Part shown: in pieces, positions 54,908 to 63,013 of the stretch
Layout of the letters: the number at the start of each line of letters is the position of its first letter
Numbering within the stretch: the first letter of the stretch is position 1
Assembly: GCA_020438865.1 (NCBI GenBank)
Contig: JAGQTU010000002.1
Coordinates: 1 to 64,000, forward strand
DNA: 64,000 nucleotides
Direction of reading: 5' to 3'
Source of the DNA: Mycobacterium sp.
GTDB lineage: Bacteria; Actinomycetota; Actinomycetes; Mycobacteriales; Mycobacteriaceae
Made by a program: the position numbers and the translations under genes
Notes under the pieces: generated by a model
Database searches by the model: none
Told to the model about the DNA's origin: nothing
What the model saw: only the letters and a program-made list of their open reading frames with translations

Positions 54908-55285
54908 ATGACCGATCAACAGTTGCTCTCCGAACTGCTAGAACTCGAACAGGCCGGCTGGCGATCTCTGTGCGACTCCGCCGGGGACCGCTTCTACGGC
55001 GAGGTGATGACCGACGACGCGGTGATGGTGCTGGCCAACGGCGCGGTGATGGACCGGGATGCGGTGGTGGCCGCACTCGGGCAGGCGCCGCCGTGGCGGG
55101 CCTTCGACCTGACCGACCCACGGGTGATCCCGGCCGGCGACGACAGCGCGGCGCTGGTCTATGTCGGCCGGGCCGAACGCGACGGCGCCGACGAACCGTT
55201 CGTCGGCGCGATGTCGTCGGTGTACCGGCGCACCGCCGACGGCTGGCGGCTGGTGCTGTACCAGCAGACGGCGGTGGCGGGCTGA
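54908..55285 (+). CDS. NTF2-like (SnoaL/DUF4440) protein
   Basis: A 125-residue cystatin-like alpha+beta protein of the DUF4440/SnoaL kind. LLSELLELEQAGWRSLCDSAGDRFYGEVMTDDAVMVLANGAVMDRDAVVAALGQAPPWRAFDLTDPRVI and SSVYRRTADGWRLVLYQQTAVA fit this fold, with a single deep pocket; members act as isomerases, dehydratases or ligand binders. Catalytic residues cannot be read out. ATG 54908; upstream TACCCG is not a good -10 element. The gene stops four bases before the glmS stop (convergent). Confidence 0.75.
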   Translation: MTDQQLLSELLELEQAGWRSLCDSAGDRFYGEVMTDDAVMVLANGAVMDRDAVVAALGQAPPWRAFDLTDPRVIPAGDDSAALVYVGRAERDGADEPFVGAMSSVYRRTADGWRLVLYQQTAVAG

Positions 55286-55289
55286 GCCG

Positions 55290-57158
55290 CTATTCGACGG
55301 TGACGGACTTGGCCAGGTTGCGCGGCTTGTCCACGTCGTAGCCGCGGGCGCGGGCCACCGAGGCGGCGAACACCTGCAGCGGAATCGTCGACAGCAGCGG
55401 CTGGAAAAGCGTTGACACCGCGGGCATCTCGATGATGTGGTCGGCGTACGGCCGGACGGTGTCGTCGCCCTCCTCCGCGATCACGATGGTGATCGCGCCG
55501 CGCGCCTGGATCTCCCGGATGTTGCTGAGCAGCTTGGCGTGCAGCACCGCGGAGTTCTTCGGCGAAGGCATCACCACGATCACCGGCAGGCCCTCCTCGA
55601 TCAGCGCGATCGGGCCGTGCTTGAGCTCACCGGCGGCGAAGCCCTCGGCGTGCATGTAGGCCAGTTCCTTGAGCTTGAGGGCACCCTCCAGCGCCACCGG
55701 GTAGCCGACGTGGCGGCCGAGGAAGAGCACGGTCGGCGACTGCGCGAACCGCCGGCCCAGTTCGGTCACCGGGCCGATGTGCTCGAGGACCCGCGCCACC
55801 AGGTCGGGCATCGCGACCAGCTCTTCGTACTCGCGCTGCACCTCGTCGGGGTACTTGGTGCCGCGGGCCTGGGCCAGCGCCAGCCCGACCAGATAGTTGG
55901 CGGCGATCTGGGCCAGGAATGTCTTGGTGGCGGCGACACCGATCTCCGGTCCGGCCCGGGTGTAGAGGACGGCGTCGGCCTCGCGCGGGATCTGACTGCC
56001 GTTCGTGTTGCAGATGGCCAGGACCTTCGCCTTCTGGGCCTTGGCGTGCCGGACCGCCTCCAGGGTGTCGGCGGTCTCGCCGGACTGGGAGATGGCGATC
56101 ACCAGGGTGCCGCGGTCGAGCACCGGGTCGCGGTAGCGGAACTCGCTGGCCACCTCCACCTCGACGGGCAGCCGGGTCCAGTGCTCGATGGCGTACTTGG
56201 CCAGCAGCCCGGAGTGGAAGGCGGTGCCGCAGGCGACGATGAAGACCTTGTCGACCTCGCGCAGTTCCTGATCGCTCAACCGCTGCTCGTCGAGCACGAT
56301 GCGGCCGTCGACGAAATGCCCCAGCAGGGTGTCGGAGACCGCCGCCGGCTGCTCGGCGATCTCCTTGAGCATGAAGTAGTCATAGCCACCCTTCTCGGCG
56401 GCCGAGAGATCCCAGTCGATGTGAAAGTGCCGGGCGTCGCCGGCGGCGTCGTTGCCGTCGAAGTCATAGATGCGGTAGCCGTCGGCGGTGATCACCACGG
56501 CCTGGTCCTGTCCGAGTTCGACGGCCTCGCGGGTGAACTCGATGAAGGCGGCGACATCGGAGCCGATGAACATCTCGCCGTCGCCCACCCCGACGACCAG
56601 CGGGGTGGACCGGCGGGCGGCGACGATGGTGCCCGGATCGTCGGCGTGGGCGAACACCAGCGTGAAGTGGCCCTCGAGCCGGCGCAGCACCGCGAACACC
56701 GACGCGACGAAGTCGCCCGCGGTCGGGCCCTCCCGGTAGGCGCGGGCGACCAGGTGCACCGCGACCTCGGTGTCGGTGTCGCTGGCGAACTCCACCCCGT
56801 GGGCTTCCAGTTCGTGGCGCAGCGTCGCGAAGTTCTCGATGATGCCGTTGTGCACGACCGCGAACTTGCCGGCGGCGTCGCGGTGCGGGTGGGCGTTGCG
56901 GTCGGTGGGCCTGCCGTGGGTGGCCCAGCGGGTGTGCCCGACCCCGGAGGTACCGGCCAGCGCCGCGGCGTCGGTCTCGGCCAACGCCGCCTCCAGGTTG
57001 GCCAGCCGGCCCGCGCGACGGCGCACCGTCAGCCCGCCGTCACCGTCGAGGATCGCGACGCCCGAGGAGTCGTAGCCGCGGTATTCCATCCGGCGCAGTG
57101 CGTCGATCACGACCTCACAGGCCGGGCGATGCCCGACGTAAGCCACGATTCCGCACAT
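55290..57158 (-). CDS. glmS: glutamine-fructose-6-phosphate aminotransferase (isomerising)
   Basis: A 622-residue enzyme forming glucosamine 6-phosphate from fructose 6-phosphate and glutamine, first step to UDP-GlcNAc. The N-terminal Ntn amidotransferase begins MCGIVAYVGHRPACEVVIDALRRMEYRGYDSSGVAIL, Cys 2 being the nucleophile, with HTRWATHGRPTDRNAHPH and AVVHNGIIENF. Two SIS domains follow (IVACGTAFHSGLLAKYAIEHWTRLPVEVEVASEFRYR, and GRHVGYPVALEGALKLKELAYMHAEGFAAGELKHGPIALIE). It ends PRNLAKSVTVE as in all GlmS. ATG 57158 gives the invariant start; the longer frame upstream is antisense to the next gene. glmM, the following enzyme, is 3.7 kb to the right. Confidence 0.96.
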   Translation of the reverse strand: MCGIVAYVGHRPACEVVIDALRRMEYRGYDSSGVAILDGDGGLTVRRRAGRLANLEAALAETDAAALAGTSGVGHTRWATHGRPTDRNAHPHRDAAGKFAVVHNGIIENFATLRHELEAHGVEFASDTDTEVAVHLVARAYREGPTAGDFVASVFAVLRRLEGHFTLVFAHADDPGTIVAARRSTPLVVGVGDGEMFIGSDVAAFIEFTREAVELGQDQAVVITADGYRIYDFDGNDAAGDARHFHIDWDLSAAEKGGYDYFMLKEIAEQPAAVSDTLLGHFVDGRIVLDEQRLSDQELREVDKVFIVACGTAFHSGLLAKYAIEHWTRLPVEVEVASEFRYRDPVLDRGTLVIAISQSGETADTLEAVRHAKAQKAKVLAICNTNGSQIPREADAVLYTRAGPEIGVAATKTFLAQIAANYLVGLALAQARGTKYPDEVQREYEELVAMPDLVARVLEHIGPVTELGRRFAQSPTVLFLGRHVGYPVALEGALKLKELAYMHAEGFAAGELKHGPIALIEEGLPVIVVMPSPKNSAVLHAKLLSNIREIQARGAITIVIAEEGDDTVRPYADHIIEMPAVSTLFQPLLSTIPLQVFAASVARARGYDVDKPRNLAKSVTVE

Positions 57159-57166
57159 GGTTATCC

Positions 57167-57172
57167 AGGGTA
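57167..57172 (-). promoter_or_regulatory. -10 hexamer TACCCT of glmS
   Basis: TACCCT on the minus strand, eight bases before the glmS ATG. Confidence 0.4.
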
Positions 57173-57200
57173 GTGCAGCAACGGCGCCACCCCGGTGGGC

Positions 57201-57206
57201 TACGGT
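57201..57206 (+). promoter_or_regulatory. -10 hexamer TACGGT of the alpha/beta hydrolase-like gene (leaderless)
   Basis: TACGGT, six bases, GTG at 57213. Confidence 0.55.
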
Positions 57207-57212
57207 CGTGGG

Positions 57213-58067
57213 GTGGCCCGCACCCGCAAACTCTTCGCGGCGCTGACCCGCCGCGGCCCCAACAAGGTTTTGCGGGGTGACCTGGCCTTTGCCGGTATCC
57301 CGGGGGTCGTGTACACCCCCGAATCCGGCTTCAATCTGCCCGGTGTGGCCTTCGGCCACGATTGGCTCACAGATGTCGGTCACTACCACCGGACGCTGGA
57401 GCACCTGGCGTCCTGGGGGATCGTCGCCGCCGCCCCGGACACCGAGCGCGGCGTGGCCCCGTCGGTGCTCAACCTGGCCTACGACCTGGGCACGACGCTG
57501 GACATCGTCGCCGGGGTGCGGCTGGGGCCGGGGCAGATCAGCGTGCATCCGACCAAGCTCGCGGTGGCCGGGCACGGCTTCGGTGGCGCGGCGGCGGTGT
57601 TCGCCGCGGCCGGCCTGGCCGGGACCGGTCCGGGGTTGCACCCGAAGGCGGCGGCGGCGTTGTTTCCCGCGGTCACCAAGCCGCCGTCCCAGCAGCCGGC
57701 GGCCGGCCTGAAGATTCCGGGCCTGGTGCTGGCCGCCCCCGACGACGCCCAATCCCTGCGCACCGATGCCCTTGAACTGGCACAGGCCTGGGAGGGCTCG
57801 GTGCTGAAGATCGTCGCCAAGGCCAAGGCGTCCGGTCTGGCCGAGAAGCGCCGCTTCTCGCGGGTGCTGGGCCTGCCCGGGTCCAGCAGCAGCACGCAGA
57901 GGACGGTGCGGGCGCTGCTGACCGGGTTTCTGCTGTTCCACCTCACCGGCGACAAGGCCTACCGCGAGTTCAGCGAGGCCGACGCCGCCCTGCCGAAGAC
58001 CCAGCAGCCGGATCCGGACGCGCCGGCCGTGACGCCCGAGGAACGGATCGTCGCGCTGCTCAAGTAG
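57213..58067 (+). CDS. alpha/beta hydrolase-fold protein lacking the nucleophile serine
   Basis: A 284-residue protein resembling dienelactone hydrolase or chlorophyllase-type hydrolases: PGVVYTPESGFNLPGVAFGHDWLTDVGHYHRTLEHLASWGIVAAAPDTERG, then the elbow KLAVAGHGFGGAAAVFAAAGLAG, where the usual GHSxGG Ser is Gly, and GLVLAAPDDAQS. With the serine absent, hydrolysis by the standard mechanism is not expected; a His could not replace it in this place. No signal peptide. GTG 57213 is supported by TACGGT six bases upstream. It is divergent from glmS. Possible roles are binding or a non-standard catalysis; it is conserved enough in shape to be an intact gene. Confidence 0.8.
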   Translation: MARTRKLFAALTRRGPNKVLRGDLAFAGIPGVVYTPESGFNLPGVAFGHDWLTDVGHYHRTLEHLASWGIVAAAPDTERGVAPSVLNLAYDLGTTLDIVAGVRLGPGQISVHPTKLAVAGHGFGGAAAVFAAAGLAGTGPGLHPKAAAALFPAVTKPPSQQPAAGLKIPGLVLAAPDDAQSLRTDALELAQAWEGSVLKIVAKAKASGLAEKRRFSRVLGLPGSSSSTQRTVRALLTGFLLFHLTGDKAYREFSEADAALPKTQQPDPDAPAVTPEERIVALLK

Positions 58068-58083
58068 CCCGCACCCTCGCCCT

Positions 58084-58097
58084 ACCAACTGGTTGGT
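58084..58097. promoter_or_regulatory. TetR-type palindrome ACCAAC-TG-GTTGGT before the LLM gene
   Basis: Six-base perfect arms with a two-base centre, ending three bases before the -10 hexamer (58100-58105). A repressor bound here would block transcription of the gene at 58112. Confidence 0.55.
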
Positions 58098-58099
58098 GA

Positions 58100-58105
58100 T
58101 ATAAC
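58100..58105 (+). promoter_or_regulatory. -10 hexamer TATAAC of the LLM oxidoreductase gene (leaderless)
   Basis: TATAAC, six bases, ATG at 58112; last base deviates from TANNNT. Confidence 0.45.
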
Positions 58106-58111
58106 CGGTCC

Positions 58112-59152
58112 ATGCGCATCGGCATCTTCCTGCCCTACGCGGGCGGTTTCAAAGAGTCCGTCGATCAGGTGGTCGCTCTCGAGAAGGCCGGTGTCGGGAT
58201 CGTGCTGGTCCCCGAGGCGTACTCCTTCGACGCGGTCAGCCAGACCGGCTACCTGGCCGCCAAGACCTCCACGATCCAGTTGGGTTTCGGCGTGGTGCCG
58301 ATCTACTCCCGCACCCCCGCCCTGATGGCGATGACGGCCGCCGGACTGGACTACGTCTCCGACGGACGCTTCCAGTTGGGCCTGGGCACCTCCGGCCCGC
58401 AGGTGGTGGAGGGCTTCCACGGCGTGCCGTTCGATGCCCCCCTGGGCCGCACGCGGGAGGTGGTGGAGATCTGCCGGAAGGTGTGGCGCCGCGAGAAGCT
58501 CGTCTACGACGGGAAGAGTTACCAGATTCCCTTACCCGCCGACCGCGGCACCGGCCTGGGCAAGCCGCTGAAGATCATCAACGAACCGGTGCGCGAACGC
58601 ATTCCGATCCACATCGCCGCGCTGGGGCCGAAGAACGTGCAGCTCACCGCCGAGATCGCCGAGGGCTGGCAGCCGGTGTTCTTCAATCCGGAGAAGGCCG
58701 ATGACGTGTGGGGCGAGGCACTGCGGGCCGGAAAAGCCAAGCGCGACAAGGCGCTCGGCGAACTCGACGTCATGGCCAGCGTCTCGGTCGCCGTCGGCGA
58801 CGACGTCGAGGAGCGAATGCAATGGGCCAAGCCCCAGCTCGCGCTCTACATCGGCGGAATGGGCGCCAAGGGACGCAACTTCTACCACAACATCGCGACC
58901 AAATACGGCTACGGCGACGTGGCTGACCGCATCCAGGAGCTGTATCTGTCGGGACGCAAGGCCGACGCGGTCGCCGCCGTGCCCGACGATCTGGTGCGCG
59001 GCGTCTCACTGATCGGCCCGCGCGGTTTCGTCAAGGAACGCATCGCGGCCTTCGCCGAGGCCGGTGTCACCACGCTGCTGGCCACGCCGGTCGCCACCGA
59101 CGCCGCCGAATACGTGCGCTACGTCGAGGATTTGCAGCAGCTGCTGCCCTGA
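58112..59152 (+). CDS. LLM class F420-dependent oxidoreductase
   Basis: A 346-residue luciferase-like TIM-barrel oxidoreductase (Rv3520c type). MRIGIFLPYAGGFKESVDQVVALEKAGVGIVLVPEAYSFDAVSQTGYLAAKTSTIQLGFGVVPIYSRTPALMAMTAAGLDYVSDGRFQLGLGTSGPQVVEGFHGVPF contains the F420-binding loops; YQIPLPADRGTGLGKPLKI and PIHIAALGPKNVQLTAEIAEGW follow. In mycobacteria these enzymes use coenzyme F420 rather than FMN; substrates are mostly unknown, with several linked to sterol or lipid metabolism. The gene stands alone with its own promoter and a palindromic operator. Start ATG 58112 is leaderless by position. Confidence 0.88.
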   Translation: MRIGIFLPYAGGFKESVDQVVALEKAGVGIVLVPEAYSFDAVSQTGYLAAKTSTIQLGFGVVPIYSRTPALMAMTAAGLDYVSDGRFQLGLGTSGPQVVEGFHGVPFDAPLGRTREVVEICRKVWRREKLVYDGKSYQIPLPADRGTGLGKPLKIINEPVRERIPIHIAALGPKNVQLTAEIAEGWQPVFFNPEKADDVWGEALRAGKAKRDKALGELDVMASVSVAVGDDVEERMQWAKPQLALYIGGMGAKGRNFYHNIATKYGYGDVADRIQELYLSGRKADAVAAVPDDLVRGVSLIGPRGFVKERIAAFAEAGVTTLLATPVATDAAEYVRYVEDLQQLLP

Positions 59153-59260
59153 GCTTTCAGCGCGGCCGGATGACCGGCGGCGTGGCCGCTCGCTGCTGAT
59201 CGGCCGGACGCAACACCCGCCGCGACCCAGGCGGCGACACCGGCCGGCTGCTCTTGTCGG

Positions 59261-60583
59261 TCACTGGCCCACCTGCGGCAGCTCGTCGGCGGCGATCTCG
59301 CACGGTGTCGACGGATCGGGTTCGGGTGGGCCCGGCGGCGGAACGGCCGGTGCCGGTTCCGACTCGGGCTCCACGGGAGGCGGCGCGGTCGCGTCGGGGA
59401 CGATCGGATCCGGTTGCGGCACAACCGGTCCCTCGCCCGCGACCGTTTCGTCGTCGGCCGGCTTCTCGTCGGCCGGCTTCTCGTCGGGCTCGTCGGGTTT
59501 GCCATCCGGCGGGTCGACGGGGTCGACCACATCCCCATCCGTGGGACCGCCCGGATCGTCGGTCGGCTCGTCGAACAGGCCGCCGAGCGCGTCGATGATC
59601 TCGCTCACCAGCGCCGACAGTCCCCCGCCCGATCCCAACCCGGTTCCGCCGCCGGCGGGTATCCCCGCGCCCGGCCCACCCAGCGGCGGCGCGAGGTCGG
59701 TGGCCGGCGGTGTCGGCATAGCCGCGGGTGGGACCGGTTGCGCCGCAGGAATCTCCGGGACCGGTGCGACGGCAGGCATCTCCGGTGCCGACGCCGCCGC
59801 GGGGATGACCGGTACGGCTGCGGGCGTTTTGCCGGCCGGCGGGAGCGACTCGACGGCCGGGACCCGCGCCGCGGTCGCCGGGGCCGGAATCGGCGGCCCC
59901 AATCGTGCGGGGACCGCGAAATCCACCGCGCCGCGGGCGCCCAACGTCCCGGTCGCTTCGTCGTAGGCTGCGTCCACCGCGCCGGTGGCCGAGCGCATCG
60001 CGCCCAGCCACTCGGTGCGGATGTCGGCGTCGACGTAGGGCGTGATCTGCTGCCGGACGATCTCGGTGGCGGCCTCGCGGTCCGCGGCGCCGGTCGTGAC
60101 GGTGCGGGCCGCGGCCAACCACGCGGTGCGTTCACCGGCACGCCGGTCGTCGATCGCCGTCGCCGCCGCGACCTTGGCGTCGACGGCACCCCACAGCTTG
60201 TCCCGCAAGGCGGCACACACCTCGGCCGCGGATCGAACAGCCTCCGCGACGGCGGCGCCGGCCGAACAGTGCCGCTCCACGAAACCGGCTGCGGCGCTGC
60301 CCGACTCACCACCCCAGGCCGATCCGAGCGCAGCCATTCCCGCCCGCTCGATCCGCAGTGCCTCCTCGGCGGCCCCGGCCGCCGCCCGAAGGGCGGCGCA
60401 GTCCGCGTCCAGCGCGGCCAGGTCCAGGCCGTCCTCGGTGGAGTACCACTCGCCGATCTGGCCGCCGCGCGAGGTCAGGTCCGCATTCTGGTACCCCACG
60501 GCACGGCAGGCGTCGACATAGGCCTCGGTGTTGGCCACCGCGGGACGGCCTTGCGCCAGCCGGGCGGCGACGTCGACTGTCAT
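59261..60583 (-). CDS. putative type VII secretion substrate with WGG motif and Pro/Ala/acidic tail (Rv3439c-like)
   Basis: A 440-residue Ala/Pro-rich protein. N-terminal half is helical, with SAWGG at residues 88-92, a WXG-like turn between two helices (ALDADCAALRAAAGAAEEALRIERAGMAALG and ESGSAAAGFVERHCSAGAAVAEAVRSAAEVCAALRDKLWGAVDAKVAA). From about 230 the chain is low-complexity: Pro/Ala/Val, then Gly, then Asp/Pro/Glu acidic repeats (PDEPDEKPADEKPADDE). Corresponds to Rv3439c by place. Start ATG overlaps the stop of the 94-residue gene by four bases (ATGA), so the pair are made together. No signal peptide. The resemblance to EspA/EspB-type substrates is inference; see findings. Confidence 0.78.
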   Translation of the reverse strand: MTVDVAARLAQGRPAVANTEAYVDACRAVGYQNADLTSRGGQIGEWYSTEDGLDLAALDADCAALRAAAGAAEEALRIERAGMAALGSAWGGESGSAAAGFVERHCSAGAAVAEAVRSAAEVCAALRDKLWGAVDAKVAAATAIDDRRAGERTAWLAAARTVTTGAADREAATEIVRQQITPYVDADIRTEWLGAMRSATGAVDAAYDEATGTLGARGAVDFAVPARLGPPIPAPATAARVPAVESLPPAGKTPAAVPVIPAAASAPEMPAVAPVPEIPAAQPVPPAAMPTPPATDLAPPLGGPGAGIPAGGGTGLGSGGGLSALVSEIIDALGGLFDEPTDDPGGPTDGDVVDPVDPPDGKPDEPDEKPADEKPADDETVAGEGPVVPQPDPIVPDATAPPPVEPESEPAPAVPPPGPPEPDPSTPCEIAADELPQVGQ

Positions 60584-60864
60584 TGCAGCACCGCCACGGC
60601 GCGCAGTTCGGCCTCGGCGTAGCGGTCGGCGTCGGCGCGCAGGGCGGCGGCGATCTCGGCGGCCGCCCTGGACCACTGCGCGGTGGCGGCGGCCAACCCG
60701 TCCAGCGCGGCGCGCAGCGCGTCACCGTGTGCCGCGTGGGCCCGGCCGGCGAGCGCACCACCGAACCGCAAAGCCCCCGGCGTCCCGTCGAGAATGTCGG
60801 CGGCGGCGGCGAACCGGCCCGCGGCCAGGCACACCGCCGCGGTGTCCACTTCTGTGTTGCTCAC
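60580..60864 (-). CDS. EspC-like small type VII secretion protein with YxxxE motif (Rv3440c-like)
   Basis: A 94-residue, wholly helical protein: VDTAAVCLAAGRFAAAADILDGTPGALRFGGALAGRAHAAHGDALRAALDGLAAATAQWSRAAAEIAAALRADADRYAEAEL. The pattern fits the ESX-associated EspC/DUF2580 type: two helices with a glycine turn in the middle, a Trp (W64) in helix two, and a C-terminal Y82-x-x-x-E86, the secretion motif YxxxD/E. No signal peptide or Cys-rich part (one Cys). The stop is shared with the start of the larger gene, as for co-secreted pairs. The genes lie beside glmM and rpsI-rplM, near which M. tuberculosis keeps ESX-4. Function inferred only. Confidence 0.72.
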   Translation of the reverse strand: MSNTEVDTAAVCLAAGRFAAAADILDGTPGALRFGGALAGRAHAAHGDALRAALDGLAAATAQWSRAAAEIAAALRADADRYAEAELRAVAVLQ

Positions 60865-60914
60865 ACCCGATACGACGCGGCACCCGGCGGCCGGGTTCCA
60901 AAATCGTTGGCGGA

Positions 60915-62252
60915 TCAGCCTTCGGCGCTGACCGACTTCGCAACGCGCAGGGCAAGTTGGCGGGCGGTGTCCTCGTCGGAGGCTTCCACCATCACCCGCA
61001 CCATCTGCTCGGTCCCCGACGGGCGCAACAGGATTCGGCCGGTGTCGCCGAGTTCGGCTTCGGCCTGGCGCACCGCGTCCTGCACGGCGGGGGCTTCGGC
61101 GACGGTGGCCTTGTCGGCGACCTCGACGTTGATCAGCACCTGCGGCAGCGACTGCATGGGCGAGGCCAGCGCGGCGAGCGACGAGCGGGTCTGGGCCATC
61201 CGCGCCATCAGCCTCAGCCCGGTGGCGATGCCGTCACCGGTGGTGCCCAGGGCGGGCAGCACGATGTGGCCGGACTGCTCACCGCCGAGGGTGTATTCAC
61301 CGGCCCGCATCTCCTCGAGCACGTACCGGTCGCCGACCCCGGTGGTGATCACCGTTATGCCGGCCTCACGCATCGCCAGGTGCAGCCCCAGATTGCTCAT
61401 CACGGTGGCGACCAGTGTGTTGGAGGCCAGTTCGCCGGCCTCGTGCATGGCCAGCGCCAGCACCACCATGATCCCGTCGCCGTCGACCACCTGTCCGGTG
61501 GCGTCGACGGCTAGGCAGCGGTCGGCGTCCCCGTCGTGGGCCAGCCCCAGGTCCGCCCGGTGGGCGAGCACCGCGGCCTGCAACTGTTCCAGGTGCGTCG
61601 ATCCGCAGCCGTCGTTGATGTTCAGGCCGTCCGGTTCGGCGTTGATCGCGATCACCCGCGCGCCCGCGGCGTGATAGGCCCGCGGCGCGGCCCACGACGC
61701 CGCGCCGTTCGCGCAGTCGACGACCACGGTGATGCCGTCCAGCCTGGTAGCGGCGGCGGCACCCACGTGGCGCAGGTAGCGCTCGAGCGCGTCGGCGGCA
61801 TCGCGCATCCGGCCGATCCCGGGGCCGACCGGGCGCAGACCGGGTCCCTGGGCCACTAGCTCCTCGATGCGGTCCTCGGTGGCATCGTCGAGCTTGTGCC
61901 CGCCGGGACCGAAGATCTTGATGCCGTTGTCGGGCATCGGGTTGTGCGAGGCCGAGATCATCACCCCGAAGTCGGCCCCGTAGGCGGCCGTGAGGTGGGC
62001 CACCGCGGGGGTGGGCAGCACCCCGACCCGCAGCGCGTCCACGCCCTCGCTGGTCACCCCGGCGATCACCGCGGCTTCCAGCATCTCCCCGCTGGCGCGC
62101 GGGTCGCGGCCGATGACCGCGAAGCGTCGGCCCGGGCCCGGGGTGGCGGCCAGCCGGCGGGCCGCGGCCGCCCCCAGTGCCAGGGCCAGCTCGGCGGTCA
62201 GCTCCTGGTTGGCGACGCCTCGGACCCCGTCGGTCCCGAACAGTCGACCCAT
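60915..62252 (-). CDS. glmM: phosphoglucosamine mutase
   Basis: A 445-residue alpha-D-phosphohexomutase converting glucosamine 6-phosphate to glucosamine 1-phosphate on the way to UDP-GlcNAc. The phosphoserine loop is [19 protein letters not shown]; metal loop is [20 protein letters not shown]; sugar-binding loop [20 protein letters not shown]; phosphate-binding [19 protein letters not shown]-terminus [27 protein letters not shown] is invariant. GAGAGG lies upstream of the ATG. It probably reads on into the two ESX-like genes, 50 bases downstream. Confidence 0.96.
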   Translation of the reverse strand: MGRLFGTDGVRGVANQELTAELALALGAAAARRLAATPGPGRRFAVIGRDPRASGEMLEAAVIAGVTSEGVDALRVGVLPTPAVAHLTAAYGADFGVMISASHNPMPDNGIKIFGPGGHKLDDATEDRIEELVAQGPGLRPVGPGIGRMRDAADALERYLRHVGAAAATRLDGITVVVDCANGAASWAAPRAYHAAGARVIAINAEPDGLNINDGCGSTHLEQLQAAVLAHRADLGLAHDGDADRCLAVDATGQVVDGDGIMVVLALAMHEAGELASNTLVATVMSNLGLHLAMREAGITVITTGVGDRYVLEEMRAGEYTLGGEQSGHIVLPALGTTGDGIATGLRLMARMAQTRSSLAALASPMQSLPQVLINVEVADKATVAEAPAVQDAVRQAEAELGDTGRILLRPSGTEQMVRVMVEASDEDTARQLALRVAKSVSAEG

Positions 62253-62353
62253 GCGGACAAACCTCTCACAGACGTCGCGTTATGGCACAACCGACGAGGT
62301 TATCGGGCCACGTCGCGACCGAACCGACTTTGAGACGAGACCACCCACGCAAA

Positions 62354-62387
62354 CACCACCCGCACCCGGGTCCGGGTGCGGGTGGTG
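62354..62387 (-). terminator. hairpin terminator of the secreted-protein gene
   Basis: CACCACCCGCACCCGG (62354-62369) and its exact inverse (62372-62387) form a perfect 16-bp stem with a two-base loop, just after the stop of the gene at 62407 and before glmM. Confidence 0.8.
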
Positions 62388-62406
62388 CCGTCGGCTGAGC
62401 GAGCTC

Positions 62407-62844
62407 CTACCGACCCATTTGGCCCGGCGTCGTCGGCGACGCGCTCGGCGGCACGGTCGCGGTGTTGCGGTTCTGGCCCGGGGCGTTGGCGGAGTTACCC
62501 GGTCCGGTGAGGGCGGTGTTCTGCGAGAAGGTGTAGCTCAATCCGGCGGTGCCGGTGGTGCACACCGGGACGGACTCGACCTGGTTCGCGTCAAGCTGCG
62601 GCAGAGCGCCCGCGAGGTCCTGGGCCGGGCACACCGTGGTGGCGAGGGTGGTGGCGCTGGCCAGCGAGACGTCCTGCATGACGCCGATCTCCTGGCCGTT
62701 GACGCTGACCGTGACGTTCAGCTTGCCGTCGCCGACGAAGGACTGGCTCTCGGGCGGAGCCGCGTGCGCCAGGCTCAGGCCACCCGCCGCGAGCATCGAG
62801 CCACCCAGAATCACACCGGCGGCCGTCTTCTTCATCTTGTTCAT
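62407..62844 (-). CDS. secreted protein of unknown function behind a structured leader
   Basis: A 145-residue precursor with a signal peptide (MNKMKKTAAGVILGGSMLAAGGLSLAHA, cleavage after residue 28). The mature chain begins APPESQSFVGDGKLNVTVSVNGQEIGVMQDV (beta-rich), has two cysteines (VCPAQDL and VPVCTTG) that may form a disulfide, and ends in an Asn/Pro/Thr-rich tail (SANAPGQNRNTATVPPSASPTTPGQMGR), probably unstructured. No known domain recognised. AAGGAG six bases before ATG 62844. About 160 bases of leader separate the start from a likely -10 at 63014-63019. A strong terminator follows. Confidence 0.78.
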   Translation of the reverse strand: MNKMKKTAAGVILGGSMLAAGGLSLAHAAPPESQSFVGDGKLNVTVSVNGQEIGVMQDVSLASATTLATTVCPAQDLAGALPQLDANQVESVPVCTTGTAGLSYTFSQNTALTGPGNSANAPGQNRNTATVPPSASPTTPGQMGR

Positions 62845-63006
62845 GTTTGCTCCTTTTCTGCTGCGTTGTGGGCAGGGATCCAGAGCTGCGGGAGGTTCAC
62901 CACACAGCCCCGAAGGAGGACGTCGACCCCCCGGAAAGGTCCGCCTCCTACCTCGGGAAACCGACATGGGTCGGCCTCCTGAGGCTTGCCGGGGGCCCAA
63001 GGATTC
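62845..63006 (-). ncRNA. candidate structured 5' leader RNA
   Basis: Read on the minus strand, CCCCCGG (62989-62995) can pair with CCGGGGG (62928-62934), enclosing CCTC/GAGG (62975-62984) and CCGAC/GTCGG (62961-62974) hairpins, thus a closing stem with an internal multi-branch junction, then about 80 bases to the start codon with GGAG accessible in AAAAGGAGC. No protein frame is supported. It does not match a riboswitch class that I recognise. Confidence 0.4.
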
Positions 63007-63013
63007 AAACCAA

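Noticed and set aside
54862-54909. Possible third copy of the 58-nt element (contains GTGCATAG)
   Set aside because: Only one short segment matches and the arms pair over six bases; alignment to the two good copies fails.
58084-58097. KstR (cholesterol regulon) operator
   Set aside because: The central AAC-N2-GTT fits but the outer bases are A/T in place of T/A, so it was described only as a TetR-type palindrome.
59157-60122. 321-codon minus-strand frame overlapping the WGG-type gene
   Set aside because: Gly/Arg/Pro-rich shadow in another frame; the chosen frame has the coupled start and helical domain.
62845-63006. Assignment of the leader to a known riboswitch (M-box, ydaO, SAM-IV, cobalamin)
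   Set aside because: None of the conserved core sequences that I can recall is present; kept as a candidate structured RNA only.
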